Shown here: positions 1-8,114 of the stretch, piece after piece
Layout: every line of letters begins with the position of its first letter
Position numbering within the stretch: position 1 is the stretch's first letter
NCBI GenBank assembly: GCA_038200275.1
Contig: JBBPYC010000056.1
Coordinates: 1 to 40,347, forward strand
Direction of reading: 5' to 3'
DNA length: 40,347 bases
Source: JBBPYC01 sp038200275
GTDB taxonomy: Bacteria; Pseudomonadota; Gammaproteobacteria; Burkholderiales; Burkholderiaceae_C
The notes under the pieces: model-generated
Databases searched by the model: none
What the model saw: only the letters and a program-made list of their open reading frames with translations
Told to the model about the DNA's origin: nothing
Made by a program: the position numbers and the translations under genes

Positions 1-25
1 CGTTCTTGTGCAGTGCGATGTTCAT
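1..25 (-). CDS. 5' end of a transposase, probably IS481-like (cut by window edge)
   Basis: Reading leftward from an ATG at 25, the first eight codons give MNIALHKN, which resembles the N-terminus of IS481-family DDE transposases (M-N-x-HKNA type). The rest lies outside the window, so catalytic residues cannot be checked. About 115 bases upstream, the minus strand reads TGTATAGTCCCGGATGA (141 to 125), a possible element end because it begins with TG, but its partner is not visible. The call rests on very few residues. Confidence 0.33.
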
Positions 26-677
26 GGTGCAGTCCTTGTCTCGACCTCAGCCTTCAACTGCTCGATCAAGCCGCGCATAACCTCCCGCGCCATGAACAAT
101 GGATAGCGCCGGGGATCGATGCAATCATCCGGGACTATACATTTAATTGACTTGCTACCAGACGTGGACGCTGGTTGCTCGTGGACTGAAGGAGGCTGTT
201 CGGCCAGCCGTGTATCCAAACAGACCGAGTCGCGATCCGCTGAAACGAGCCTGCCCTTTTGGGCAATTGCAAGCACACGACCATGCAAGCCCGAAGCGCC
301 CGTCATGTCGGACGTTGGTGTAGGTACAACGATCATGGCCATCAACTCCGCTACGCGCAACGGGCTGCAGCTCGTCCGCTGCAGCTTGCTCCTCACCCAG
401 TCACGGCCGCCTTTTGTGGGGGAGTTAGCGCAGCAACTCAGACGACACGAAGCGACGCCATATGAATTCCGAGCTCTGCATGAATTCGGGAGCACGTGTG
501 AGCCGAAGCGGTTCGCGACTCTTGAAATACCCACACTCCAGAAGTCGGATGCCGCCTACGGGCATTCGGCACCCATGCCTATCGACTGCAGCGCAGACGG
601 GTCTGATCATTGCGCGGCGCCGATAACCTCGGCAGCAACCCATCCATCTCGATTCTCTTTACTCGAAAGCAACGTCC
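26..677. other. Stretch without a convincing gene
   Basis: Open frames exist on both strands (for example 22-534 minus and 119-847 plus), but their translations are rich in Arg, Ser and Cys, lack recognisable motifs and change character along their length, as expected of chance frames in GC-rich DNA. The last 35 codons of the minus frame (about 24-130) look more protein-like and end in an ATGA overlap with the transposase start, so a short leader inside the insertion element cannot be excluded. No RNA gene is recognised. Confidence 0.5.
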
Positions 678-947
678 ATGAATTTCATCATCTGGCTGGT
701 TATTGGTGGTCTCATTGGCTGGGTCGCCAGCATGATCATGAAGACCAACGCCCAACAGGGTGTCATTTTGAATGTCGTAGTCGGCATTGTTGGTGCGTTT
801 CTCGGCGGATGGTTCATCTCGCCGTTGGTGGGCGTGCCAACGATTAACCAGGACGCTTTCAGCTTGCCGGCAATGCTGGTGTCGCTGGTCGGCGCGATCA
901 TTTTGCTTGCCATCGTGAACCTCGTTCGGCGCGGGACTACGCGCTAA
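678..947 (+). CDS. GlsB/YeaQ/YmgE-family stress-response membrane protein
   Basis: This 89-residue inner-membrane protein belongs to the transglycosylase-associated (GlsB/YeaQ/YmgE) family. It has three hydrophobic segments (about residues 3-20, 28-48 and 60-82) joined by short Gly-rich turns. Family signatures visible are the N-terminal IGGLIGWVAS stretch, the central GVILNVVVGIVGA stretch and GGWF. The length is normal for the family. Members are induced by envelope, acid or stationary-phase stress, but their molecular function is not settled. The gene is alone on its strand, followed by a hairpin at 981-1000, with an IS3 element starting about 100 bases downstream. No strong Shine-Dalgarno precedes the ATG; the start is chosen because the family begins at this residue. 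Confidence 0.9.
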   Translation: MNFIIWLVIGGLIGWVASMIMKTNAQQGVILNVVVGIVGAFLGGWFISPLVGVPTINQDAFSLPAMLVSLVGAIILLAIVNLVRRGTTR

Positions 948-980
948 GGGCTGGCTCCCAAGCAGAATGATTTCACCTGA

Positions 981-1000
981 GGCGGGACAGCTTTCCCGCC
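981..1000 (+). terminator. Hairpin downstream of the GlsB-family gene
   Basis: A perfect 7-bp stem, GGCGGGA paired with TCCCGCC around the loop CAGCTT, lies 34 bases after the stop codon. It is followed by TTGCAG rather than a long T run, so it is a plausible but not textbook Rho-independent terminator. Confidence 0.5.
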
Positions 1001-1100
1001 TTGCAGACCCTCCTGGCAACTTAGCGTGCGCATGCCAGCCCCCGTGCCAATATGACCTGCTCCACCTACCCCCGAGAGATCAGTGAGCAACGAGGTAGGT

Positions 1101-1574
1101 ATGACAGTCAATCATCATCCCAAGGCAGCCGTGCACGCAGTCCAGAGTTCTTCCGATCCGCTCGCCTCGCAAGGAGCCCGCAGGGCGACTGAAGATGCGA
1201 GCGGATCGGCGCCGCCAGCAGACCGGCCGGTCGTCGACGCCGAGGTCGTGCCGCACGCCCGGCGTCGGCAGTTCTCCAACGCCGACAAGCGCCGCATTCT
1301 CGAAGCGGCGGACCGCTGCACGCGGCCGGGCGAGATCGGCGCGTTGATGCGCCGCGAAGGCGTGTATTCGTCGTCGCTGAGCACTTGGCGGCGCCAGCGC
1401 GAAGCGATCGATCTGGCCGCCCTGGCGCCGCAAAGGCGTGGCCCCAAGATCCCCGCGAATCGAGCCGAGACGCTGCAGATCGCGCAGCTCACCCGCGAGC
1501 GTGATGCGCTCAAGCGAGAGCTCGACAAAGCGATGCTGGTGATCGATGTCCAAAAAAACTTGCCGCATTGCTGA
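1101..1574 (+). CDS. IS3-family transposase OrfA (helix-turn-helix)
   Basis: OrfA is the DNA-binding half of the IS3 transposase. The segment from about residue 55 to 105 (RRRQFSNADKRRILEAADRC through GVYSSSLSTWRRQ) is the helix-turn-helix, and the C-terminal heptad region (QIAQLTRERDALKRELDKAM) is the leucine-zipper-like helix. The ATG at 1101 is preferred over an in-frame GTG at 1083 because GAGGT lies just upstream. In frame, the protein stops at 1574, directly after a run of seven A. In the -1 frame it would continue as LAALLSTLSDDKGDKP to a TGA at 1607-1609, which overlaps the orfB ATG and matches how homologues end. Either a programmed -1 slip or a one-base loss has occurred. Confidence 0.85.
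   Translation: MTVNHHPKAAVHAVQSSSDPLASQGARRATEDASGSAPPADRPVVDAEVVPHARRRQFSNADKRRILEAADRCTRPGEIGALMRREGVYSSSLSTWRRQREAIDLAALAPQRRGPKIPANRAETLQIAQLTRERDALKRELDKAMLVIDVQKNLPHC
1553..1559 (+). promoter_or_regulatory. Slippery heptamer A AAA AAC in orfA
   Basis: In the orfA frame the codons are CAA AAA AAC, giving a perfect X XXY YYZ heptamer. A -1 shift here opens the natural C-terminal tail of OrfA and ends it at TGA 1607-1609. Programmed -1 slippage is established for IS3 elements, but there it usually fuses OrfA to OrfB. Here orfB lies in the remaining frame, so the shift would extend OrfA rather than fuse the two. A simple 8-to-7 A deletion gives the same sequence. Confidence 0.45.
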
Positions 1575-1608
1575 GCACCCTGAGCGACGACAAGGGCGAC
1601 AAGCCGTG

Positions 1609-2658
1609 ATGGCCCCCGTGCTGGAACTCACCCCAGCCTTGGGTAGCGGTGCCGCCTGCCGCGCTCTGGGCCTGTGGCGCGGTGCACCCGCGCGCCAACG
1701 CGTCCAGGCGCGCCGTGCGGCGTTCGTCGGGCCTGGCCGTCAGCGCGCTGCGCGCCCAAGCCCGCCACTGGCGCTGGACGCGGCGGAGAAGCGTGCTGTG
1801 CTGGAGACGCTCAACAGCGAACGCTTCGCCGACACGGCACCAGCGGCCGTGCATGCCACGCTGCTCGACGAGGGCCGCTACCTGGGCTCGGTGCGTACCA
1901 TGTACCGCGTGCTGGCGGCCAACGGCGGCACCCGTGAGCGGCGCAACCAACGCGTCCACCCGGCCTACGCCAAACCCGAGTTGCTGGCCGTTGCGCCCAA
2001 TCAGGTTTGGTCGTGGGACATCACCAAACTTAAAGGACCGGCCAAGTGGACGTGCTTTCACCTGTATGTGATTCTGGACATCTTCAGCCGCCTGGTGGTG
2101 GGCTGGTTGATCGCCGATCGCGAGGACGCCGAACTGGCCGAGCAACTCATCGCCGAGACCGTGGCGCGTCACGACATCGAGCCCGGCATGCTCACGCTGC
2201 ACGCCGATCGCGGCACCAGCATGCGCTCAAAACCCGTGGCCGCGCTGCTGGTGGACCTGGACATTGCTAAGAGCCATAGCCGGCCCTACGTCTCGGATGA
2301 CAACCCGTATTCCGAGGCGCAGTTCAAGACCCTGAAATACCGGCCGGACTTCCCGGCGCGCTTCGGCTGCATCGGGGACGCGCGGGCCCACTGCCAAGCC
2401 TTCTTCGCCTGGTACAACACGACGCATCGCCACTCGGGCATCGCCTACATGACGCCCTACAGCGTCCATCACGGTCAGGCCGAGCAACTGCGCGACGTTC
2501 GCCAAGCCGCGCTGGATGACGCATTCCGCGCCACCCCGAACCGCTTCAAGGGGCGCCGCCCTGAACCCCATGCATTGCCCACCGCAGCATGGATCAACCC
2601 ACCGCCATCGGAGACCACCAGCCCGAATTCATCACAACCTTGCGCAGTAAATTTATGA
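1609..2658 (+). CDS. IS3-family transposase OrfB (DDE integrase core)
   Basis: OrfB is the catalytic subunit of the IS3 transposase. The DDE triad is visible: D in VWSWDITKL, D in LHADRGTSM and E in NPYSEAQFKTLKYRP, followed by the usual FFAWYNTTHRHSGIAYMTP segment. The open frame extends upstream to 1546, but the ATG at 1609 is chosen because it forms a TGATG overlap with the -1-frame end of OrfA, the coupling usual in this group. The start MAPVLELTPALGSGAACRALG is the normal N-terminal helical region. The frame is uninterrupted to the stop, so the enzyme looks functional. Confidence 0.88.
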   Translation: MAPVLELTPALGSGAACRALGLWRGAPARQRVQARRAAFVGPGRQRAARPSPPLALDAAEKRAVLETLNSERFADTAPAAVHATLLDEGRYLGSVRTMYRVLAANGGTRERRNQRVHPAYAKPELLAVAPNQVWSWDITKLKGPAKWTCFHLYVILDIFSRLVVGWLIADREDAELAEQLIAETVARHDIEPGMLTLHADRGTSMRSKPVAALLVDLDIAKSHSRPYVSDDNPYSEAQFKTLKYRPDFPARFGCIGDARAHCQAFFAWYNTTHRHSGIAYMTPYSVHHGQAEQLRDVRQAALDDAFRATPNRFKGRRPEPHALPTAAWINPPPSETTSPNSSQPCAVNL

Positions 2659-2904
2659 CGAAAGGTGGCGCAAAGTCATTGACACGTTCCGCAGACATCT
2701 TGAGCCCGTCCTCCCAGCTCGAGCTCGGCAGTAGCCGCGCTGAGCGAGGCTCACTTTGACGAAGTGTCGCTGTTGGTGACCCACAGCAAAGGCAGCAGCA
2801 GCGTCAGCAACACGTTGCATTCGGACAAGCCGTCTCGCCCTTGGGTGACAGGCTCGGCCAGATGCTCGGACGTTCGGAAAACGCATCAGAAGCCGGGATG
2901 CTGA

Positions 2905-3610
2905 AGGCTTCGTTGAACAAATCGAATTCAGCCCGGCATGACCGCAACTCCAGACGGACTCATGCCACAGCGACCAAGGTAACGGTTTGAGGCCGTTCAA
3001 GCTGACCGAACCGGTTCAGCAAGGCCAGCTGTATATGCAGCTTCCACCACTTGCGGCTCAAAGGTGCGAGCCACCACCCACTCATCCAAAGCGCTTGCAG
3101 GCCACCACCGTATCGCGTCCATGACTCGAACCCCGACCTGACCCGCTTCCAAAGACTGGCGTTCTTGCGCGGTCGAGTCACCACCTGTGCTCCTCGGTGA
3201 GCGACGGCATCAAGGCAACCCCGCGTGTCATGCGAGCCGTCCGCACCGACGCTGGTGATGGGTTCTCGTCGGCCGGGATTTGTGCCAGCAACTCTGGCAC
3301 GCATGGGTGCGTCGCCAATGGCGTCGCTGGTGTGACCTCGATGGCCCGTATTTCCAGCGTCCGTGCGTCGATGCCAAGGCGAGAACCTTGCGCCATTCAC
3401 GCCGATATTCGGCACCATGTTTTTGGGCTTCCATTTACCTTCGCCCACAACCTTGATGCCCGTGCCGTCCACCAGCAAGTGCAGCGGTGTTGCGCTGGGG
3501 CGGTAGCTGAGATTCACCTGCAAAGTGTTCTGGTGGCGGCAGACCGTGCTGAAGTCCGGTTGTTCAGCAAATGCCTTTGAACCAAGGCCACGATGATCGG
3601 CAAGCGTCAA
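2905..3610 (-). pseudogene. Decayed IS5-family transposase
   Basis: Two overlapping frames together spell an IS5-type transposase: PDFSTVCRHQNTLQVNLSYR and PLHLLVDGTGIKVVGEGKW in one frame (to about 3430), then RLGIDARTLEIRAIEV and LLAQIPADE in another (about 3390-3290), then RGAQVVTRPRKNA and LLNRFGQLERPQ back in the first. At least two frameshifts separate them, and the N-terminal third is missing at about 3600, so it is inactive. AGGCTTCGTTGAACAAATC near 2905-2924 resembles an IS5 terminal repeat and is taken as the end. Between 2679 and 2904 lies a scrap of unrecognised sequence joining it to the IS3 element. Confidence 0.75.
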
Positions 3611-3670
3611 CCCAAGTCAGCATCGGCGTCGGAACGATTTTCGGGCTGTTCTGCGCTTGAGTGTTTCCCA

Positions 3671-4645
3671 TCAACAGAGCAAGTCAATTGCGAACAGGTA
3701 GTTGGTTGCGGCGACAAAAAGGCGGCTCATTGCCGGCCCACCAAAGGTACAGTTTGCGCACACAGCAGGGGTGGCAATGTATCCGAGCGACATACGGTCA
3801 GGTGCGATCACATGGATGCCGTCGGCCGCTGTGGCCCATACCCAACCACGAGCATCAACGGCAAAGCCGTCGGGGCAGCCATGGTTGGTTTGATAAAAGA
3901 GACGCCGGTTTGTCAGGGTGCTGTCGGTGGCAACGTCAAAAGCTTGAATCTCATGCGTGTGCCCGGTTTGTGGTCCTGGAATGTCGTTGAGGGCACGCGC
4001 CGTATCGGACACATACAGTGTGCGGCCATCGGGCGAAAAAGACAGCCCGTTTGGTTGTTCAAAGTCCGCCATTCGACGCAGTGCGTTGGCGGTTGGGTCG
4101 AAACGATAAACGCTCCGATGGTCAAGTTCTGGATCAACGATGCTGCCTTGGTTCGGCACCAGCAGCCCGAAGGTCGGATCGGTGAACCAGATCGCGCCAT
4201 CCCTCGCGACAACAACGTCGTTGGGTGAATTGAGCCGCTTGCCTTCGAAGTGGGTGACGATTGGATTGACGTTGCCGTCGCGGCCCGAGCGGCTGATGCA
4301 GCGCCGTCCGTGTTCGCAATGCACGAGACGGCCTTCGGCATCGATGGCATTGCCGTTCATGAACCAGGTGCCGTCGATCGCCACCGTCACCTGCCCGTCG
4401 GGGTGCCACTGCAGCAGCCGGCGGTTTGGCACATCCGACCAGTACAGGCAGCCGTCCGCTGGCATCCAGACTGGGCCTTCGCCATGCACAGTCCCCTCGT
4501 AAAGGTTCAGAAGCGGGGCGTCCGGCGACAGCACCTCAGCCAGACGCGGATCATCGATCTGCACGCCGCGAAACGTCTCGAGCGGCTGCGGCGGTCCTGC
4601 CCGGCGCAACACACGACCCGGCAACAAAGAGGCATCTTCCGTCAT
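3671..4645 (-). CDS. SMP-30/gluconolactonase family protein, module A
   Basis: This is a six-bladed beta-propeller of the SMP-30/gluconolactonase/LRE family, which hydrolyses sugar lactones using one divalent metal. The expected metal ligands are visible: E56 (HGEGPVW), N142 (LNSPNDVV), N199 (QPNGLSFSPD) and D259 (GCPDGFAVD). The product is 324 residues, normal for the longer bacterial subgroup, with no signal peptide, so it is probably cytoplasmic. The ATG overlaps the VOC gene stop by four bases (ATGA), showing translational coupling at the end of the module A operon. The C-terminus stops abruptly after YLFAIDLLC, about 60 bases before the IS5 remnant, so the last few residues may have been replaced at insertion. 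Substrate is inferred: an aldonolactone made by the GMC enzyme upstream. Confidence 0.85.
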   Translation of the reverse strand: MTEDASLLPGRVLRRAGPPQPLETFRGVQIDDPRLAEVLSPDAPLLNLYEGTVHGEGPVWMPADGCLYWSDVPNRRLLQWHPDGQVTVAIDGTWFMNGNAIDAEGRLVHCEHGRRCISRSGRDGNVNPIVTHFEGKRLNSPNDVVVARDGAIWFTDPTFGLLVPNQGSIVDPELDHRSVYRFDPTANALRRMADFEQPNGLSFSPDGRTLYVSDTARALNDIPGPQTGHTHEIQAFDVATDSTLTNRRLFYQTNHGCPDGFAVDARGWVWATAADGIHVIAPDRMSLGYIATPAVCANCTFGGPAMSRLFVAATNYLFAIDLLC

Positions 4646-5490
4646 CGCGATTGCTCCTGTGTCTCAATCTGTTGGAGGTGCCCATCCGGGTCGCGGATCA
4701 GCTCCGTCTTTCGCCCTCGCCACACGATGCGGGTTGCAGCGACATCGTTGGGTTGAAGAGCGGCACGTTCGCAGCCGGATTGCATTCGATAACCAAGCAG
4801 TTCCAGATGCGGCGGCGCTTCGGGCGGCTTCATCGGCACGACATCCACCATAACGTCGGATAGATCGTCGAGGCGTTGCTGCTCCGGCCCCTCGTTCAAG
4901 GTCCGGTCGCCGATCTGCAGACCGAGCGCACGGTAGTACCCGGCGCTTGCACGCGCATCGGCGACGCAGATGGCCGAATGGTCGATCCCCAAACCGATCT
5001 GTCCGGGAAGTGGGTGGCGGGCGCGCCAAGCTGCGGGTGTGTTGTCTTGCGGAAACTCCAGAAACTCCAGTGGATGCCCGTCGGGATCGCGGAACTTGAA
5101 TGCCTGGACACCGCCCGAAGATGCTGGCAGACGTTGCGGGCCTTCAAGCGAGATCGGCGCCGCATCGCGCAGGCGACCGTAGGCCTCGGCAATGTCCGTC
5201 ACGACCAAAGCCAAGTGCTGAAACCACAGCGAGGCCGCATCGCTGCCTTCGGGGTAGGGCTTGCCAGCGTGTTCAAACCGATCGATTGAAAGGGTCTGCT
5301 GTCCAAGGGTCAAGACTCGGCGACGGCCTGAACCGAACAGACCCAGCAACGCCATTTCAGCTTGGCCGATCTGGTGTTCCTCCGACTGCACCGCAAAGCC
5401 CAGGACCTCACTGTAAAACCGCACGAGACGATCCAGATCGGCCGTGACGATCCTGAATCCGGTGATGCAAAACAGCTCCTGCCTGCTCAT
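4642..5490 (-). CDS. Two-module VOC (glyoxalase/dioxygenase fold) protein
   Basis: The 282-residue protein contains two vicinal-oxygen-chelate modules, about residues 8-150 (from FRIVTADLDRLVRFYSEVLGF to FRDPDGHPLEFLEF) and about 165-275 (from IDHSAICVADARASAGYYRAL to IRDPDGHLQQIE). The repeated H-x-A/S, Y-Y/F-S/R and RDPDGH-x-L-E/Q elements support a metal-binding VOC fold, but the reaction cannot be named; isomerases, dioxygenases and resistance proteins share it. Although the frame opens at a TTG at 5505, the ATG at 5490 is chosen because GGAAAG lies eight bases before it. It follows the cupin gene by 27 bases and overlaps the lactonase gene. In this operon a role as a sugar epimerase or isomerase is possible but unproven. 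Confidence 0.8.
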   Translation of the reverse strand: MSRQELFCITGFRIVTADLDRLVRFYSEVLGFAVQSEEHQIGQAEMALLGLFGSGRRRVLTLGQQTLSIDRFEHAGKPYPEGSDAASLWFQHLALVVTDIAEAYGRLRDAAPISLEGPQRLPASSGGVQAFKFRDPDGHPLEFLEFPQDNTPAAWRARHPLPGQIGLGIDHSAICVADARASAGYYRALGLQIGDRTLNEGPEQQRLDDLSDVMVDVVPMKPPEAPPHLELLGYRMQSGCERAALQPNDVAATRIVWRGRKTELIRDPDGHLQQIETQEQSR

Positions 5491-5517
5491 TGCGATGCTT
5501 TCCAATAACGCGCCGGT

Positions 5518-5982
5518 TCAGCGGATGTGACAGGGCTCTCGCTGCGGATCAATGTGCAGTTGGACTGTCATCAGCACGGCGGGCTGGTCGCCGATGGTGC
5601 CGGATCGATGTCCCTTTCGGCCGTCCGCGCTTTTCGTGCAGCCCTGGTCCTCACCAAAAGAAAATTCACCCGGACCCTGTTCGATGCGTGTGCCGTCCAT
5701 GCTCTCGATGAACCAGCGCCCCGACAGCACGACGATCCACTGCGGCGCCGGGTTTTCGTGCCAGTCGCCGACCCAGCCGACCGGCTGCACTGTGAACACC
5801 ACCGTCGAAGAAACCTTTTCCTGCTGGTTGTTCCACTGCGGATCGGCGGGTCCAACGGCACTGAGCTCATAGTCGGTCAGGTGACACTCGCGCTGGTGAC
5901 TGACGCCTTGCTCGTCGACGTAGAGATGCGAATATGGGACGGACGGCTTCGGCCCTGCGTTGCTGTTTTCGTCACTGCTCAT
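5518..5982 (-). CDS. Cupin-domain protein
   Basis: The 154-residue product has a single cupin barrel. WVGDWHENPAPQWIVVLSGRW (about 75-95) is the first cupin motif, and GPGEFSFGEDQGC continuing to the GH in GRKGHRSG is the second. The first motif has H followed by Q where many cupins have two histidines, so metal binding is uncertain. The frame runs upstream to 6207, but the ATG at 5982 is chosen: it overlaps the DoxX stop by four bases and MSSDENSN is a typical hydrophilic start. It sits between DoxX and VOC in a tightly packed operon. Function is unknown; cupins here could bind or isomerise sugars or acids, or sense a ligand. Confidence 0.8.
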   Translation of the reverse strand: MSSDENSNAGPKPSVPYSHLYVDEQGVSHQRECHLTDYELSAVGPADPQWNNQQEKVSSTVVFTVQPVGWVGDWHENPAPQWIVVLSGRWFIESMDGTRIEQGPGEFSFGEDQGCTKSADGRKGHRSGTIGDQPAVLMTVQLHIDPQREPCHIR

Positions 5983-6452
5983 CGGTTGCTCGCTTTCGCT
6001 GCGTAAGGGTGGCTCGAATCGAAGGGGTGGTCCAGGAACGGCCGCACACCGAAGCCGTCCGTGCCGACCACGATCAGCAAGAAGCCTGCCCCGAGGGACA
6101 GGTTCTTCAGGAAGTCCCAGAACAAACCACGCGCCTTGCCGTCTGGATCGGTAAAAAAATCGCCCGGTTTCCAGAACTGCTTGAACAGAATCGCGGTGGC
6201 CGCGCAATAACCCGCGATCACAAAGGCGCAGGCGCGGTCGGCAATGCCGGTGATGACGCCGAGCGACATGAACACCTCGATCGCAAGGCCAACGAGGACC
6301 ACGCCGCCCGCCAGCCAGCGCAACTTGAATACTTGCTGGGCCTGCGTCACCGCATGCCCGAAGCCCAGTAGTTTGTCCACGGCGCTAAACGGCAGGAATA
6401 GCAGCACCAAGCCGCAGCGCACCGCCAACACGACGAAGTCGGTGCCGCTCAC
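5979..6452 (-). CDS. DoxX-family membrane protein
   Basis: The 157-residue protein has four predicted membrane segments (about 6-22, 46-66, 70-90 and 115-133). It carries the family hallmarks LPFSAVDKLLGF near the N-terminus and a polar loop with FWKPGDFFTDPDGKARGLFWDFLKNLSL before the last helix. DoxX/DoxD proteins are linked to quinone-dependent oxidoreductases, for example thiosulfate:quinone oxidoreductase in Acidianus. Its gene overlaps both neighbours by four bases (GMC upstream, cupin downstream), so it is translated together with the GMC enzyme. I infer that it may be the membrane or quinone partner of that flavoprotein, which has no anchor of its own. Confidence 0.85.
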   Translation of the reverse strand: MSGTDFVVLAVRCGLVLLFLPFSAVDKLLGFGHAVTQAQQVFKLRWLAGGVVLVGLAIEVFMSLGVITGIADRACAFVIAGYCAATAILFKQFWKPGDFFTDPDGKARGLFWDFLKNLSLGAGFLLIVVGTDGFGVRPFLDHPFDSSHPYAAKASNR

Positions 6453-8014
6453 TGGAAGAACCGCTCGTTGATGCGGTCCGCCACGCGCAGCGCGTTGGCC
6501 ACCAGCGTGAGTGTCGGGTTCACCGCGCCGATGGAGGGGAAAAAGCTCGCATCGGCCACGTACAGGTTGTCCAACTCATGCGCCTTGCAGTCCAGGTCGA
6601 GCACGGACGCGGCCGGATCGGTGCCGAAGCGCGCGGTGCCGGCCTGGTGCGAGGTGCCGCCCAGCGGAATGTCTTTGCCGAAGTAGAGCGAGCGCTCCAA
6701 CAGCACCGCGTTGTGGCCGGCACGGTCAAGCACTTCTTTCAGCTTGCGCTTTAAGTGTTTGAGCGCTTCTGGATTGGTTGCGACCAAGTCCAGGTGCACC
6801 TTTCCATCCTTGTAGTAGATCCGGTTGTCAGGATGCGGCAGGTCTTCGGCCTGCAGCCAGAAGTCCATCGAATGGCGGGCCATCACGTCAAACGGCATCT
6901 CCGGCAGCCATTCGAGCCATTCGGGCAATGCCTCGCCGCGGATCTGGTCCGGGTGGCTGACCGCGCACATCTGGATCAGACCCAGTGGATAGTTCCAGTC
7001 GTCGCAACCGAAGTAGAAGTCCGACATGGCCATGGTTTTCTGAAACACCGTGTCGTTCACGTCCTTCATGACCGCCATCAGCACGCTCATGTTGTGCCGC
7101 ATGTAGTTGCGTCCCACCTGGTCTGAGCCGTTCGCCAGGCCGTTCGGATGCTGCTCGCTGGCTGAGCGCAGCAGCAGCAACGCGGACGACAGCGCCCCGC
7201 AGGCGACTACCACCACGTCGGCCGAATAGGTCTCGTCTTGCCCGTTGCGCGTGACGTGCACCGCATCGACCTTGCACCCGGACGCATCGGTACCGAGCTT
7301 CGACACATAGGCGCCGGTGAGCAGCGTCACGTTCGGATGCTCTTGCAGCATCGGATCAATGCAGACGACCTGTGCATCCGCCTTGCCGTTCAACAGGCAC
7401 GGAAAGCCGTCGAAATAGCTGCATCGCATGCAGGTGCTGGTGGGTGTTGGCGTGCCGTCCTTGTTCTGGTCGAGCAGGATGCCCAACGGCAGGTGAAACG
7501 GATTCAAGCCGATGCCGCGCAGGTTTCCGCACAGTTCGGCAATCTTCGGCTCATGGATGACGGGGGCATACGGGTAGGGACCGCTGCTCCATGGCTCCAG
7601 CGGATCTTCGCCGCGCTGGCCATGCACATGGAACAGCGCTTCGGCTTTGGCGTAGTAGGGCTCGTACACGTCGTACCCCAGCGGCCAGGCCGGCGAGATA
7701 CCGCCCGCGTGCACCACCTCACCAAAGTCGCGCTCGCGCAGCCGAAACAGCGCGGCGCCATAAACCTTCGAATTGCCGCCGACGTAGTAGTGCAGGCCCG
7801 GCTTGAAGGTGTCGCCTTTTGAATTCGTCCAGGTCTCATTGACCTGGTACTTACCCTCGACGAATACCGCCTGCGAGTTCCAGTTCTTCTCGCTGCGTGG
7901 CAGGTAGCCGCCGCGCTCAAGGATCAGGATGCGCTTGCCGGTGGGCGCAAGCGCTTGGGCAAGTGATGCGCCGCCAGGGCCGCTGCCGATGACGATGAGG
8001 TCATAGTGATTCAT
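6449..8014 (-). CDS. GMC-family FAD oxidoreductase, module A
   Basis: This flavoprotein oxidises an alcohol or sugar hydroxyl using FAD. The Rossmann motif IVIGSGPGGASLAQAL is at residues 8-23 and the second FAD-contact GGNSKVYGAALFRL at about 79-92. The active-site pair is H456 (SHQAGTARFG) and N499 (GAVNPTLTLV). A Cys group, C195, C198 and C206 (TCMRCSYFDGFPC), is shared with many bacterial relatives and could bind metal or form disulfides. There is no Sec or Tat signal, so it should act in the cytoplasm. Length (521) is normal. AAGGAATC precedes the ATG. The gene lies 100 bases after the GH15 gene and overlaps DoxX by four bases. Glucose or another aldose is the likely substrate by context only. 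Confidence 0.88.
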   Translation of the reverse strand: MNHYDLIVIGSGPGGASLAQALAPTGKRILILERGGYLPRSEKNWNSQAVFVEGKYQVNETWTNSKGDTFKPGLHYYVGGNSKVYGAALFRLRERDFGEVVHAGGISPAWPLGYDVYEPYYAKAEALFHVHGQRGEDPLEPWSSGPYPYAPVIHEPKIAELCGNLRGIGLNPFHLPLGILLDQNKDGTPTPTSTCMRCSYFDGFPCLLNGKADAQVVCIDPMLQEHPNVTLLTGAYVSKLGTDASGCKVDAVHVTRNGQDETYSADVVVVACGALSSALLLLRSASEQHPNGLANGSDQVGRNYMRHNMSVLMAVMKDVNDTVFQKTMAMSDFYFGCDDWNYPLGLIQMCAVSHPDQIRGEALPEWLEWLPEMPFDVMARHSMDFWLQAEDLPHPDNRIYYKDGKVHLDLVATNPEALKHLKRKLKEVLDRAGHNAVLLERSLYFGKDIPLGGTSHQAGTARFGTDPAASVLDLDCKAHELDNLYVADASFFPSIGAVNPTLTLVANALRVADRINERFFQ

Positions 8015-8114
8015 GTCGAAGATTCCTTTGTCCGAAACTCTGGCGCGCCGAAAACAACGCAGTGGACTTCCGCCTCAACCGCGCGCACCGTCTCGCTTCT
8101 GATGAATGCCCTGT

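Larger units (their letters stand above)
1053..2678 (+). mobile_element. IS3-family insertion sequence, nearly intact
   Basis: The element carries orfA (HTH) and orfB (DDE integrase) and is bounded by imperfect inverted ends. The left end reads TGACCTGCTCCACCT; the complement of the right end (2664-2678) reads TGACTTTGCGCCACCT with one gap. The total length of about 1.63 kb is slightly longer than usual for IS3. The flanking bases (CAATA on the left, TTGAC on the right) do not form a target-site duplication, so one side has probably been rearranged since insertion. The right side abuts a scrap of sequence and a decayed IS5 element, which fits. The boundaries are inferred from the inverted repeats only. 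Confidence 0.8.

Noticed and set aside
22..534. 170-codon minus-strand frame at the left edge as a real gene
   Set aside because: Most of the translation is Ser/Arg/Cys-rich without motifs; only the last 35 codons look plausible and they overlap a transposase start.
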